This document shows, piece by piece, positions 9,337-20,650 of a stretch of DNA of 64,000 bases. Every line of letters begins with the position of its first letter. The stretch's first letter is position 1. The notes beneath the pieces were generated by a model, which was not told the origin of the DNA, did not search any database, and saw only the letters and a list, made by a program, of their open reading frames with translations. The stretch is taken from assembly GCA_945887855.1 (NCBI GenBank), contig CAMCZP010000003.1, positions 1 to 64,000 on the forward strand, written 5' to 3'. This DNA comes from Leptospira interrogans serovar Manilae (GTDB lineage Bacteria; Spirochaetota; Leptospiria; Leptospirales; Leptospiraceae). The translations under genes were made by a program, and so were the position numbers.

Positions 9337-10068
9337 TTAAGAGAGATTGCCAAGCTCTTTGATAGAAGAAATTAGTTCTCTTAATTTTTCATTTGATTTT
9401 GAATCATCTTTTAATTCTTCTTTTGAAATATAAATTGGTTCTCCATAATGAATCTCAACAGTAGCAGGAAAGAGAATAGGAGCGAAAATCCAAGTTTGAA
9501 AATTGAATTTTTGGAGATCTATATTCGCTACCAAAGGACAGATCAAATGAGTATTTCGAATACCGACCGGAATGATAGGACATCCTGACATTGCTGCCCA
9601 TAGTAGTACACCCTTTTGGATGGGATAGAGGGTGTTTCCATCCCAAAACAGGTGATTGGTGCCTTCAGGAAAAAGTCCCACAAGTCTTCCAGATTTTAAG
9701 GCATCGTTGACCATTTTATTTGTTTTGGAAAGAGGGTATGCTTTTTTTATTTCTTCTGAACCAGTGGCTCCCGGTGGATTGATAGGTATTACATTGGCTT
9801 TTTGTAGAGTTGACTTATAAGCATCTTTTTCTAATAGTCCAGCCCATGCTATAAATTGAATAAATCTATTACAGCTTCTGTAGGTTGAAAGCATGAGCAT
9901 AGCCGGATCTAAAATACTGGGATGGTTAGGGGCGAGAATTGCGCCCCCTTTTGGAATGTTTTCAATTCCAAATATTTTCACTCTGTTGAAATATCGAAAA
10001 ATAAACTCTCCCACCCATCCATTCATGAGTTCTTCGAGATCAGGATGTAATTGGAAGGAATTTGTCAT
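9337..10068 (-). CDS. PlsC-like 1-acylglycerol-phosphate acyltransferase family protein
   Basis: 243 residues of the membrane-associated acyltransferase fold: the NHPSILDPAM block (N-H-x4-D catalytic motif) near residue 55, FPEGTN (block III) near residue 137, and CPIIPVGIRNT (block IV). These enzymes move an acyl chain to a lysophosphatidate or similar glycerolipid. The ATG at 10068 follows the RlpA stop by 4 bases. A longer frame to 10158 lies inside rlpA and adds no domain. Exact acceptor is not predictable. Confidence 0.8.
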   Translation of the reverse strand: MTNSFQLHPDLEELMNGWVGEFIFRYFNRVKIFGIENIPKGGAILAPNHPSILDPAMLMLSTYRSCNRFIQFIAWAGLLEKDAYKSTLQKANVIPINPPGATGSEEIKKAYPLSKTNKMVNDALKSGRLVGLFPEGTNHLFWDGNTLYPIQKGVLLWAAMSGCPIIPVGIRNTHLICPLVANIDLQKFNFQTWIFAPILFPATVEIHYGEPIYISKEELKDDSKSNEKLRELISSIKELGNLS

Positions 10069-10072
10069 ACTT

Positions 10073-11038
10073 TTACTTGGCTGGGATGAAACTAAAATAT
10101 CCTTTGAGCTTGAGCTTATCACGCAATGCCACAGCGTCTTCTCTGTTGTTAAAATCACCTATTTGCATTACAAAAGTAGTTTCTCTCATAAAGAGAAAAA
10201 TTGGTTCTGTGACAATGTTTTTTAACTCGGTCTTCAAAGAGTCTGCTCTTTTTTTCTCTTTAAAAACTCCGATTTGAACGCAAAATCCCTTGGGTTGGAT
10301 ATCCATAACCGACGCAGTAGAACTGGAAGATTTAGAAGGTTCTTTTGTTTCTTTTGGTTCTTTCCCTTCTTTGTTGTCTTTAACTTCTTTTGTGTTGGGG
10401 GGAATCACTGTAGGTTTTTTGGAGAGGGGTGGAGGAACTTCTCTTCCTTTTTTTTGAGGTTCTTCTTTTTTAGGAGGTTTGGTGGCAATTACCTCATCGT
10501 CATCATCGTCGTCGTCATCAAGATTGAAGTCATCATCTTTGACGACTTTTGCATTGGATTTTTGGATTAGCATGATTCCAATTTTTGCCAATCCTGAGTT
10601 TTTAAAATCCAAAATCTCCGCTACTTTTTCCGTTACATCTACAATTCTTGCTTTGTTGAAAGGTCCCCTATCGTTGATTCGTATTACAGCTTCTTTTTGG
10701 TTTTCTAGATTGATTACTTTTATTTCTGACCCGAAGGGGAGACTCCTATGAGCACCGGTCATTTTATTTTTATCAAATATTTCTCCACTGGCTGTAGGTT
10801 TGTTTTGAAATTGTTCACCATACCAGGATACATATCCTGTTTCATCATATTCTATCTCTGCTTTGTCTTCTGCAGGACCTTCGTTTGCTTCTTTAACTAG
10901 TGTTTGAAAGGATCTGGTCTCTTTAGGAGTTTGAGTTGCACAATTGATAAGTAGAACTGATGAAAATAGTAAGAATAACACCTGTAAATTAGTTTGCACA
11001 ATTTTCCCTGTGAAGTATTTTAAAAGATGTATTTTCAT
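10073..11038 (-). CDS. rlpA: RlpA-like lipoprotein with SPOR domain
   Basis: 321 residues. Signal peptide with lipobox LLINC, so a lipoprotein. Residues about 68-150 form the RlpA double-psi barrel (TGYVSWYGEQFQNKPTASGE, then HRSLPFGSEIKV and INDRGPF). The Asp in NDRGPF and the HRSLPFGS block are the catalytic region of RlpA lytic transglycosylases that cut denuded glycan strands. A run of eight aspartates and a Pro/Lys-rich linker follow. The last about 75 residues (FCVQIGVFKEKKRADSLK onward) are a SPOR domain, which binds denuded septal peptidoglycan. It lies directly upstream of the acyltransferase gene. Confidence 0.88.
   Translation of the reverse strand: MKIHLLKYFTGKIVQTNLQVLFLLFSSVLLINCATQTPKETRSFQTLVKEANEGPAEDKAEIEYDETGYVSWYGEQFQNKPTASGEIFDKNKMTGAHRSLPFGSEIKVINLENQKEAVIRINDRGPFNKARIVDVTEKVAEILDFKNSGLAKIGIMLIQKSNAKVVKDDDFNLDDDDDDDDEVIATKPPKKEEPQKKGREVPPPLSKKPTVIPPNTKEVKDNKEGKEPKETKEPSKSSSSTASVMDIQPKGFCVQIGVFKEKKRADSLKTELKNIVTEPIFLFMRETTFVMQIGDFNNREDAVALRDKLKLKGYFSFIPAK
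10493..10519. repeat. trinucleotide repeat encoding poly-Asp in rlpA
   Basis: A run of GAT/GAC triplets (atc/gtc on the plus strand) encodes eight consecutive Asp between the barrel and the linker. The mixture of two codons limits slippage, and any change in length would stay in frame. Confidence 0.7.
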
Positions 11039-11112
11039 TTTAATTCATCCCTGGGCATTAAAAATTTAATTTTCAACTCTTAGAAGTCGAAAATATGTTG
11101 TTGCACCCTGTA

Positions 11113-11122
11113 CGAATATTCG
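11113..11122. promoter_or_regulatory. palindrome between divergent rlpA and TPR genes
   Basis: CGAATATTCG is a perfect 10-base palindrome flanked by TA and GTA, in the 131-base region between two divergent start codons. It could be an operator for either gene, though a 10-base AT-rich palindrome can occur by chance. Confidence 0.25.
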
Positions 11123-11169
11123 GTAATTTCCCTAAAGGTCAAAACAAAACTTTTAAGAGAAAATAAAAT

Positions 11170-12009
11170 ATGTCACAAAGCGATAGGTACAATCAAGCAA
11201 TTCAATTTCTAGAAGATGGAAACCTATCCTCAGCCATTTTAGAATTTGAGGCTGACATCCTCGAAAATCCCAATTTATCAAGATCTTATCTTGGATTGGG
11301 AGAAATTTATGCATCTTCCGGGCAATGGGCAAAAGCCAAGTTGAACTATTCAAAAGTAGTACTTTTTGATCCAAGCCCATATAACTATTTTTTATTGGGT
11401 GAGGCACTCTACCAGGAAGGGCATTCTATTCAGGCTGTAGAAGCTTTTAGAATGTCAATCCAATCCAATCCTCAGCAGTTGGAATCTCATTTGGCACTTG
11501 CTACTCTGTATGGAAATACGGGTAACCAATTTATGAAAGAGATCTTTTTAAAAAATGCCCTCATGTTGGATGAAAACAATGAATTGGTGATGGAAGAGTT
11601 GATCACCATCTATAGCCAAACATTTCGGTTTGAAGATGCGGTCTCTCTCTGCCAAAAATATTTGAGTGCTTACCCAAATTCTGTAAGTATGAAAATTCTT
11701 TTGGTGGAACTATTGATGAAAATGAATAAATTCAATTCAGCATTTGAGTATCTTGCAATCTGCTTAAAAGAAGATGAGAAAACTTCAAAACTTGTGTCCA
11801 ATCCTAACCTTCTTCTCTTGAAAGAAAAAATAAAAAAAATACTTATAAAGAAAAAAAAGATGTTATTAAATTCACTTGCCTCATCTCCAGATCCCCGACT
11901 AGCAGTTGACTTGAGCATCCTTTTTCTTTTGTATGGAGATATACGTAACTCTGCAAAGTATTTAGTGTATGCAAGACAAGTCAAAGAGAGAATCCAAATG
12001 GCTACATAG
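11170..12009 (+). CDS. tetratricopeptide-repeat protein
   Basis: 279 residues, nearly all TPR: consecutive 34-residue units such as 'YNQAIQFLEDGNLSSAILEF', 'SYLGLGEIYASSGQWAKAKL', 'YNYFLLGEALYQEGHSIQAV' and 'SHLALATLYGNTGNQFMKEI' with the usual W/L/G/Y/A/F/A/P spacing. There is no signal peptide, so probably cytoplasmic, acting as a protein-interaction scaffold. First gene of a three-gene plus-strand group. The next gene starts inside its 3' end. Confidence 0.75.
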   Translation: MSQSDRYNQAIQFLEDGNLSSAILEFEADILENPNLSRSYLGLGEIYASSGQWAKAKLNYSKVVLFDPSPYNYFLLGEALYQEGHSIQAVEAFRMSIQSNPQQLESHLALATLYGNTGNQFMKEIFLKNALMLDENNELVMEELITIYSQTFRFEDAVSLCQKYLSAYPNSVSMKILLVELLMKMNKFNSAFEYLAICLKEDEKTSKLVSNPNLLLLKEKIKKILIKKKKMLLNSLASSPDPRLAVDLSILFLLYGDIRNSAKYLVYARQVKERIQMAT

Positions 12010-13033
12010 GAAAGTAATTATAAATATACTTCCTCTTATATTAAGTAAAATTAGTATATTTTTATTTATTATTTTAAATGTAGTTCATTGCTTTGGACTT
12101 CTTAGACCTAATTATCTAACTAATTCTGAAATTGTGGATGCACTTGAAAAAGATAAACTCTTCCTGCTTACAAATGGTAATTTTTTTTTGGATGACAAAG
12201 CTGAAAACTTTGATTTAAACCTAAGACTTTATAAAAAGACGACCGGGGAATCTGAAAGAAATTTTTACGCTCTCTATAGCACTAGAAATTCTTTAATTGA
12301 GGATGCTGAAAAAGAGTGGGTGTCCCTTATAGATAAATACAACAATTCTTCTTATTTACTTAATTATATAAGATTAAAATATTTAGTCGATGACTATGAT
12401 GGGCTGAGAATATTTCTAAGGGAATACTTTACAAAAAATATTTCAAATATTGATCAATTAAATTCTATTTCAAATCTACTAAAGCAATTTGGAAGAGTTG
12501 AAGAAAATACAATTTATATTGGGGTTTTATCCGAATTTTCAACTTTTGAAAAAAAAGCCAATCTGGAGTTGGGCGAATACTTTTTCCAATCGGGAGACTA
12601 TGCAAATGCAAAAATTTATTTTGAAAAAATACTCAATTCCTATTCATATGATTTAAAAGCTTTGGATGCATTGGTAACTATTTCTGTTTATGAGGAAAAC
12701 TGGCAAAATGCAATTTTATATGGAAAAATTCTCAGAAAAGAAAAATATAGAAATAAAGATTATTATTTAAATTTAATAAAATCGTATTACGAATTAGAAA
12801 ATTATTCTGAGTTAATTTCATTTATCTCAGAAATTCCAGAAGCAGATAAAAAGGATAAACAAATCATAATTTATTGGAGAAACAGTATTCTTTCTTTAGA
12901 CCCATCAAAAAGTACGAAAGGACTCAGAAAATACCTTCCACAAAACACGCAGGACAATCGCGATTTAGATCTAGAATTTTCTTTGTCGGATGAGGGCATG
13001 AGCATATACAAACGGATATTTAAGGGTTACTAA
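11969..13033 (+). CDS. membrane-anchored/lipoprotein TPR-like protein, function unknown
   Basis: 354 residues. A basic N-region is followed by a long hydrophobic segment (IINILPLILSKISIFLFIIL) and NVVHC, which could serve as a permissive lipobox. The rest is alpha-helical with degenerate TPR units, for example 'LELGEYFFQSGDYANAKIYF' and 'LKALDALVTISVYEENWQNA'. The only usable start is ATG 11969, which overlaps the preceding TPR gene by 41 bases. No start lies between the upstream stop and the signal sequence. The partner order (cytoplasmic TPR, exported TPR, propeller lipoprotein) suggests an envelope complex. Function unknown. Confidence 0.6.
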   Translation: MQDKSKRESKWLHRKVIINILPLILSKISIFLFIILNVVHCFGLLRPNYLTNSEIVDALEKDKLFLLTNGNFFLDDKAENFDLNLRLYKKTTGESERNFYALYSTRNSLIEDAEKEWVSLIDKYNNSSYLLNYIRLKYLVDDYDGLRIFLREYFTKNISNIDQLNSISNLLKQFGRVEENTIYIGVLSEFSTFEKKANLELGEYFFQSGDYANAKIYFEKILNSYSYDLKALDALVTISVYEENWQNAILYGKILRKEKYRNKDYYLNLIKSYYELENYSELISFISEIPEADKKDKQIIIYWRNSILSLDPSKSTKGLRKYLPQNTQDNRDLDLEFSLSDEGMSIYKRIFKGY

Positions 13034-13037
13034 TTTT

Positions 13038-14222
13038 ATGCTCTTGTTTATCATAAGGTTTAAATTAAATATTTTTATATTATTATTACTTATAAGTTGC
13101 AAAAATGATATCCAAAGACCTTCCATTATTAGTTTATTTTTTCCTGTAAATGGTGTAGAGAGTGAGAAATTGGGAGTTGTAAGCAGTGATTTTTCATCGG
13201 GAGGTAGGTTTAATATAATCGATACAGCCTCTTTGTTACCTCTCCCTTCTCTGTCGAACATACATTCAGATGCTGTACTCAGATATGCAAATGGAAAGGT
13301 GTATATCATCAACCGTTTGAATAGAGATAGTATCTTAGTTTTAGATCCAAGTTTAGCTTTTTTGCCCCAACAGGAGTTTTCTGTAGAACAGGGAAGTAAC
13401 CCTCAGGATATAGCATATATAAATAGTTCCAAAGCATATATCTCTTTGTACAACAGAAAATATATCCTTGTTGTAAATCCATCAAGTGGTGTAATACTGA
13501 ATAGAATTGATTTGTCAGCATATTCTGAGACTTCTTCGAGTGGAAGTACGGGAATTGATGGTTTTCCGGAAATGTCCCGTATGGCACTCTATAACTCTAT
13601 TCTTTATATACAACTCCAGAGACTTGATAGAAACCATCCATCGGGATTTCCATATCCAGGGGAAGATTCCTACCTTCTACGAATTGATACAGTTACGGAC
13701 CAAATACTGGGAGTAATCAAAACTCCAGCCAGAAATCCATTTGGAAAGATGCAAATTTTTAATATAGGGCAGGATCCCCATCTCATAGTTTGTCTGCCTG
13801 GGAAATTGGGATATCTGAGTGAGTTGGATGGGGGAATAGGAGCTTACAATTTGGTAAAAGGAGAATTCAGAGAATCCTTTTTGCTTTTGGAGTCAGAGGT
13901 GGGTGGTGATGTGTTGGATATGATTTTAAAATCAGAAACTGATGGATATGCCTTTGTGTTAGACAAAGGGTTTAACAAAACTGTTGTCCGCTTCAATCCA
14001 TCCACCGGAAAAAAAACATCTACAATTGCTACATACACTTCTTCTGCAGGGAATATTTCTGGAATGGCACTCTCTAGTTCGGGGAAACTTTTTTTGGGTG
14101 ATTCTGGATTTAGCAACCCGGGAGTATCTGTTTATGATACAAACCAGAATCCTCCTGTACTACTAACTCCCACTCCACTGAGCGTTGGACTCAAACCCTT
14201 TGAGCTTGAAATTTTAAAATAG
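13038..14222 (+). CDS. beta-propeller-like lipoprotein
   Basis: 394 residues. Signal peptide ending in LLLLISC, so a lipoprotein. The mature part has repeated four-strand units like YncE/SMP-30-type propellers: 'AVLRYANGKVYIINRLNRDS', 'DIAYINSSKAYISLYNRKYI', 'EMSRMALYNSILYIQLQRLD', and 'GMALSSSGKLFLGDSGFSNP' near the end. Such proteins usually bind ligands or proteins and need no catalytic residues. Follows the previous gene by 4 bases and converges on the FmdB-type gene with 4 bases between stops. Confidence 0.62.
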   Translation: MLLFIIRFKLNIFILLLLISCKNDIQRPSIISLFFPVNGVESEKLGVVSSDFSSGGRFNIIDTASLLPLPSLSNIHSDAVLRYANGKVYIINRLNRDSILVLDPSLAFLPQQEFSVEQGSNPQDIAYINSSKAYISLYNRKYILVVNPSSGVILNRIDLSAYSETSSSGSTGIDGFPEMSRMALYNSILYIQLQRLDRNHPSGFPYPGEDSYLLRIDTVTDQILGVIKTPARNPFGKMQIFNIGQDPHLIVCLPGKLGYLSELDGGIGAYNLVKGEFRESFLLLESEVGGDVLDMILKSETDGYAFVLDKGFNKTVVRFNPSTGKKTSTIATYTSSAGNISGMALSSSGKLFLGDSGFSNPGVSVYDTNQNPPVLLTPTPLSVGLKPFELEILK

Positions 14223-14226
14223 GATG

Positions 14227-14514
14227 TTATGTAATCCCATACTTGGATTTGATTTCCCCGGAGGGACAGGAGGAAGTTCCAAAACAACCACAACCACCCG
14301 AATGGGTATGCCCACTGGGGGTAGATTTCTCTAAAAAGGAGTCTGCGCTTGTGCTATCTCCTTTGATAGAAAAAGCGGAGATCAATCGATGGATTTCTCC
14401 ATTTTCAGTACAACCTGGGATAACCTCGTTGCATGATTTGAGTGAATTTCGATTGTGCTGGAATGCTTCCATTCTCTTTCCACATTTTTCACATTGGTAT
14501 TCAAATACTGGCAT
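14227..14514 (-). CDS. FmdB-family zinc-ribbon protein
   Basis: 95 residues. The N-terminus MPVFEYQCEKCGKRMEAFQH is the hallmark of FmdB putative regulatory proteins, with the first CxxC of a zinc ribbon. The second pair is less regular (CNEVIPGC). The C-terminus has a Gly/Cys/Ser-rich stretch (GGCGCFGTSSC). The function of the family is not established. Last gene of the minus-strand unit that begins at the phosphohexomutase. Confidence 0.72.
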   Translation of the reverse strand: MPVFEYQCEKCGKRMEAFQHNRNSLKSCNEVIPGCTENGEIHRLISAFSIKGDSTSADSFLEKSTPSGHTHSGGCGCFGTSSCPSGEIKSKYGIT

Positions 14515-14551
14515 AATCCCTCCATATATAATACAGACTGGTCTTTCTAGT

Positions 14552-14899
14552 TTAAGAGCTTAAAAAATTTGCTAAAGCCAATAAAAATCCGCCCACGAGG
14601 GCTGGGTAAAATCCGGGTATTTGGATTTTATCTGGAAAAAATTTACCTATTAGGATGAGCACAAGTGCATTTAAAAACAGTCCTACTAATCCAAGCGATA
14701 GGTAATAAAAAATTCCTGCAAGGCCCAAAGTAAAAATCAAAAATAGCTTCCTGAAAACAAAATTGAGCGCAATGAATGCTAACACAATAAAAAAAGCATC
14801 ACCTATGGATTTTGATACTTTGAATTCGGGATTGATGAGGGGAAATAATACAAGAACCACTATCACTTGGAGTACTGTGCTGATAAGAAAAGTTATCAT
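14552..14899 (-). CDS. small four-helix membrane protein (phage-holin-4_2-like)
   Basis: 115 residues with four hydrophobic helices separated by short loops. The pattern, including 'LVGLFLNALVLILIGKFFP' and the ending 'GGFLLALANFLSS', resembles the widespread 'membrane protein of unknown function / holin-4_2' family. Despite the family name there is no phage context here. Lies between the atypical receiver gene and the FmdB-type gene. Confidence 0.6.
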   Translation of the reverse strand: MITFLISTVLQVIVVLVLFPLINPEFKVSKSIGDAFFIVLAFIALNFVFRKLFLIFTLGLAGIFYYLSLGLVGLFLNALVLILIGKFFPDKIQIPGFYPALVGGFLLALANFLSS

Positions 14900-14926
14900 T
14901 GTTATGGTTATGTTGAGCCGGAAACC

Positions 14927-15355
14927 CTATTTAAAAGTAGGGTTTACTTTGTCGATAGCGTGCTTTATTTTTTCTAAGATTTTTTCGCGTTTGATTGGCT
15001 TAATATAGAAGTCCACAGCACCATTGTCCAATAAACTTTTAACCACACCGGGTGAGTTTTCTTCAGAAATAAAAAATATTTTAGGAAGAATGGGGGATGC
15101 TTCAATCAAATCCCAAAAAGCAGCATATCCATCTATAACTGGCATACATACTTCCATGATAATTAAATCCACATTCCTATTTTGTTCGTATTGGTTGCGA
15201 AGCTCTTTACCGTCTTCTGTCATGGCAAGTATCTTGTATCCTTCTGATTCAAGGATTTGCTGGAGCTGTTTTGCCTGGAATTTGGATGGCTCTGCAACTA
15301 AGACTGTATAGGGTCTTCCATTCGGGGAGATTCCCTGTGGTTGGTACTGTGCCAT
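14927..15355 (-). CDS. atypical receiver-domain protein (Glu in place of phospho-Asp)
   Basis: 142 residues, a stand-alone CheY-like fold with a 16-residue N-terminal tail. The usual acidic pair after beta-1 is AE (Ala21-Glu22 in VLVAEPSK) and the phosphorylation site is Glu68 (LIIMEVCMP) instead of Asp. The conserved Lys (FYIKPI) and a Ser in the Thr position (FFISEE) remain. Glu at this place often mimics the phosphorylated state, so it may be constitutively active or signal without phosphotransfer. Its ATG follows the leuB stop directly. The output partner is unknown. Confidence 0.75.
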   Translation of the reverse strand: MAQYQPQGISPNGRPYTVLVAEPSKFQAKQLQQILESEGYKILAMTEDGKELRNQYEQNRNVDLIIMEVCMPVIDGYAAFWDLIEASPILPKIFFISEENSPGVVKSLLDNGAVDFYIKPIKREKILEKIKHAIDKVNPTFK

Positions 15356-17659
<2,304 letters not shown>

Positions 17660-17667
<8 letters not shown>

Positions 17668-19444
17668 CTAATCCCGCCATTTTAACAAAAATTGATTCTG
17701 CATTTTTTATTTCAGATAAAAGCTCTTTTTGGATGGGCTCTATCTCGTCTCTTGTTTTAGGTGATAAGATAGATTGGAACGATGAGTAGAGCTTTACCTT
17801 TGGCTCTGTTCCTGAAGGTCGAATTGTTAGCTTTGCATTATTAGACAAGAGCAATTGAATCACATCTGCGGGTGGTAGACCTGAAAACACAGAAGACTTT
17901 GCAGTACCTGAAATTTTCTTATTTTTGAAATCTAAAACAGAAATAATTTTTCTCCCCCCAATATCCATTCCAACTAGGTTTGTAGTACGTAATCTATCAA
18001 GGCTCTGTTTGATTTTTTCTTTTCCTGCCTGTCCTTCGAGATTAATACTTTTTAAGGATTCTAAATACAAACCATACTTTAGATAGATTTCATCAAGATA
18101 CTCTAAAAGATCTTTTTTTTCCGTGATAATTTCTAGAAGCAAGAGAGCTGAGGAGAGTGAGTCCTTATCTCTTACAAAATCAACTGGTAGATAACCATAG
18201 GATTCTTCCCCACCAAAAAGAAATTTATTATTCTTATTTATAGAAATTTTATTCATTTCATTGGCGATATATTTAAAACCTGTTAGAACATCTTTTATTT
18301 TTATTTTATTTTTTTTGGCAATGATTAGCTGAAGATCAGTGGTAACAATAGTTTTAAAAATGTGATACTGAAATTTAGGTTTTGAGATACTTATTTTTTC
18401 GGAAAGGTATGCACAGAGAATACTTCCAATCTGATTCCCATTTAGTAGTACATAGTCTCCATTGTTATTCAACACTCCAATTCCTAATCGATCAGCATCT
18501 GGATCGGTTGCTATAAATATATTTGCCTTTTTCTTTTTTGAAAATGCTTCTGATAAGATGAGAGCATCTTTCTCTTCTGGATTGGGATATTTTACAGTTG
18601 GAAATTCTCCATTGGGTTTTTCTTGCTCTGGTACAAGAAAAACATTTTTATAACCAGCTGCATTTAATAAATCCTTCATATAAACCCCACCCGTTCCATG
18701 AAGAGGAGAGTATACAACTTTCAATTTTTTTCGATCCGAATCGAATTTTTTTCCATTGAAGGCAGGGGAACTAAAAACCTTCTTTTTGTAAGAATCAAAT
18801 ACATCTTTTCCTATTGAGGAAACATATTTCTTATATGTGGATGATTTGGTAGGTGTAAAACTAACATCATTCCAATCTGAAATATTTTGTATCGCAGCTA
18901 TAATTTTTGCATCGTCAGGTGGTACCAACTGTCCACCATCTTCGAGATAAGCTTTAAATCCGTTGTAATCTTTTGGGTTGTGTGATGCAGTAATTACTAC
19001 GCCTCCCTGTGCTTTGAAAAATCGTACTGCGTATGATAACAATGGAGTGGGAGTTGGGATATTAAAAATTTTTACAAAAATACCATAACCTGCAGCAATT
19101 CCAGCTGTAATATTTGCAAATTCTTTAGATTTTCTTCTGGAATCATAAGCAATTACTAATGTAGATTTTTTATGTTTTGTGGATATAAATTTACAGAGTC
19201 CATGAGCTGCTCTACCCACAGTATAATCATTCATCATACCTATGCCATTTCCTAGAATTCCTCTGATTCCCCCTGTGCCGAATTCAAGTGGGATGGTATA
19301 TGCTTCTATTTCTTTAAAATGATTGCCTTTTAAAAAGGCCTCTAGAACTTGATTTGCTTCTTTTCTAACTTCTTCCGAAAAGGGATTTTCTGTCCATGCC
19401 CGAATGAGATTTTCTTTTGAGATCTCAGGTTTTTGGTTTTTCAT
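17660..19444 (-). CDS. phosphoglucomutase/phosphomannomutase family protein
   Basis: 594 residues of the alpha-D-phosphohexomutase family. Active-site TASHNPKDYNGFKAY carries the phospho-serine, DPDADRLG is the metal loop, GGEESYG the sugar-binding loop, and RPSGTEPKVKLY the phosphate-binding loop. Length and motifs fit the large PgcA/PGM2-type phosphoglucomutases, which interconvert glucose-1- and 6-phosphate. ATG 19444 was chosen over a start at 19486 because GGAGG sits 7 bases upstream. It heads the minus-strand unit argD-leuB-receiver-membrane protein-FmdB. Confidence 0.87.
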
Positions 19445-19532
19445 GGTATCCTCCAGTATACTTTCTAAGTTGTAGGCAAGGATCATAAAAACAAGTATTA
19501 ATTAGTTGTAGCATATAAGGCTTATTATTTTT

Positions 19533-19550
19533 TTATTACCTGAGTAATAA
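19533..19550 (+). other. hairpin immediately before the aminotransferase start
   Basis: TTATTAC (19533-19539) pairs with GTAATAA (19544-19550) around a CTGA loop, ending 2 bases before the ATG. It occupies the place where a Shine-Dalgarno is expected, and none is visible. It may lower translation, or be an operator in the divergent intergenic region. Confidence 0.35.
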
Positions 19551-19552
19551 AG

Positions 19553-20650
19553 ATGACGCTTCCGAGAGAATTTTTAATTGAAGAAAGGCTTGAAAAATTT
19601 CGAAACGTAACATCATGCAATTTAGGTGAGAGCGGTTTACAAAATTTTACATTTGGAGAAGTGATCTCTCTTTGTAATATCCAAATTGATGAGTTATACT
19701 CACTGAGCCTTAAAGATTCTCCCAACAATGGTAGTTTGGCACTTAGAACAGAAATTTCATCCTTGTACAATTCAATTGATCCCAACTCTATACTTATCAC
19801 AACAGGAACTTCAGAAGCACTCTACTTATTTTTTAAAACTATTTTAAATAAAAAAACAAGGGTGGGATATTTTTCTCCTGCATTCCAGGCCCTTTATGAA
19901 ATTCCACTTCTCTGTGGAGCTTCTTTATCACCCGTAGATATTCTAACTGGAAAAAATTTCGAAACTCTATTTAAAAATTCTGATTTAGTCATTTTAAATC
20001 ATCCCCATAACCCCACAGGAATTTCTTTTAGTCCGGAGGATTGGAAAGAGATTGATTATTGGAATCAAAAATACAATAGAACTTTATTGTTCGACGAACA
20101 CTATCAATTTTTGAACTACAAAGATCTTCCCTTCCAATCAGGAATGGATAGGGAAGGGCAAATTTATGCGACTGGTTCAATAACTAAAAGTTTTGGAGTT
20201 ACGGGATTACGGATTGGTTGGATAATTGGGGATCCTATTTTACTAAAAAAGATTAGATCATATAAGGACTATATCACTCATACTGTGAATCCTATCAGTG
20301 AATTTTTAGCACTACATATTTTAAAAAAGAAAGATCAAATTTTACCTGCAATTATTTCTAGAGTTAAAGACAATATTAAAACTTTTGACCTTGCATTTAA
20401 GGAGTTAAAGAGCTTGGAGGATTATATAGAGCCATTAGGTGGGCTTGTATGTTTTCCTAAACTAAAAAAAGGTGCTACATCTGAATTATATGCTGACGAG
20501 CTCAAAAAAAACTGTGATATTTTTGTTTTACCTGGTATAAATTTTGAAAGAGAGGGTTATATAAGAGTTGGATTTGGGGAATCAAATGAAAATTTTAAAA
20601 ATGGTTTGTATAGATGGATAGAATGGGAGAAAAAAAATGAAAGAAAGTAA
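19553..20650 (+). CDS. PLP-dependent aminotransferase, class I/II
   Basis: 365 residues, fold type I. Landmarks: TTGTSEALYLFF, the LNHPHNPTG segment near residue 147, LLFDEHY (Asp for the pyridine nitrogen), SITKSFGVTGLRIGW (Schiff-base Lys), and a C-terminal IRVGFGE Arg. It resembles small 'aminotransferase class I and II' proteins near MalY/HisC/CobD. The substrate cannot be assigned. It has no good ribosome site, and a small hairpin precedes the ATG. The next gene starts within its 3' end (14-base overlap), so both are co-expressed. Confidence 0.8.
   Translation: MTLPREFLIEERLEKFRNVTSCNLGESGLQNFTFGEVISLCNIQIDELYSLSLKDSPNNGSLALRTEISSLYNSIDPNSILITTGTSEALYLFFKTILNKKTRVGYFSPAFQALYEIPLLCGASLSPVDILTGKNFETLFKNSDLVILNHPHNPTGISFSPEDWKEIDYWNQKYNRTLLFDEHYQFLNYKDLPFQSGMDREGQIYATGSITKSFGVTGLRIGWIIGDPILLKKIRSYKDYITHTVNPISEFLALHILKKKDQILPAIISRVKDNIKTFDLAFKELKSLEDYIEPLGGLVCFPKLKKGATSELYADELKKNCDIFVLPGINFEREGYIRVGFGESNENFKNGLYRWIEWEKKNERK

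Noticed and set aside
10274..10570. Phe-rich open frame opposite rlpA
   Set aside because: It is the mirror of the Lys/Glu/Asp-rich linker of RlpA. It has no ribosome site and no family features.
11969..12009. Frameshift splitting one TPR gene into two
   Set aside because: The second frame opens with its own basic region and a long hydrophobic signal at the junction, so these are two genes that overlap.
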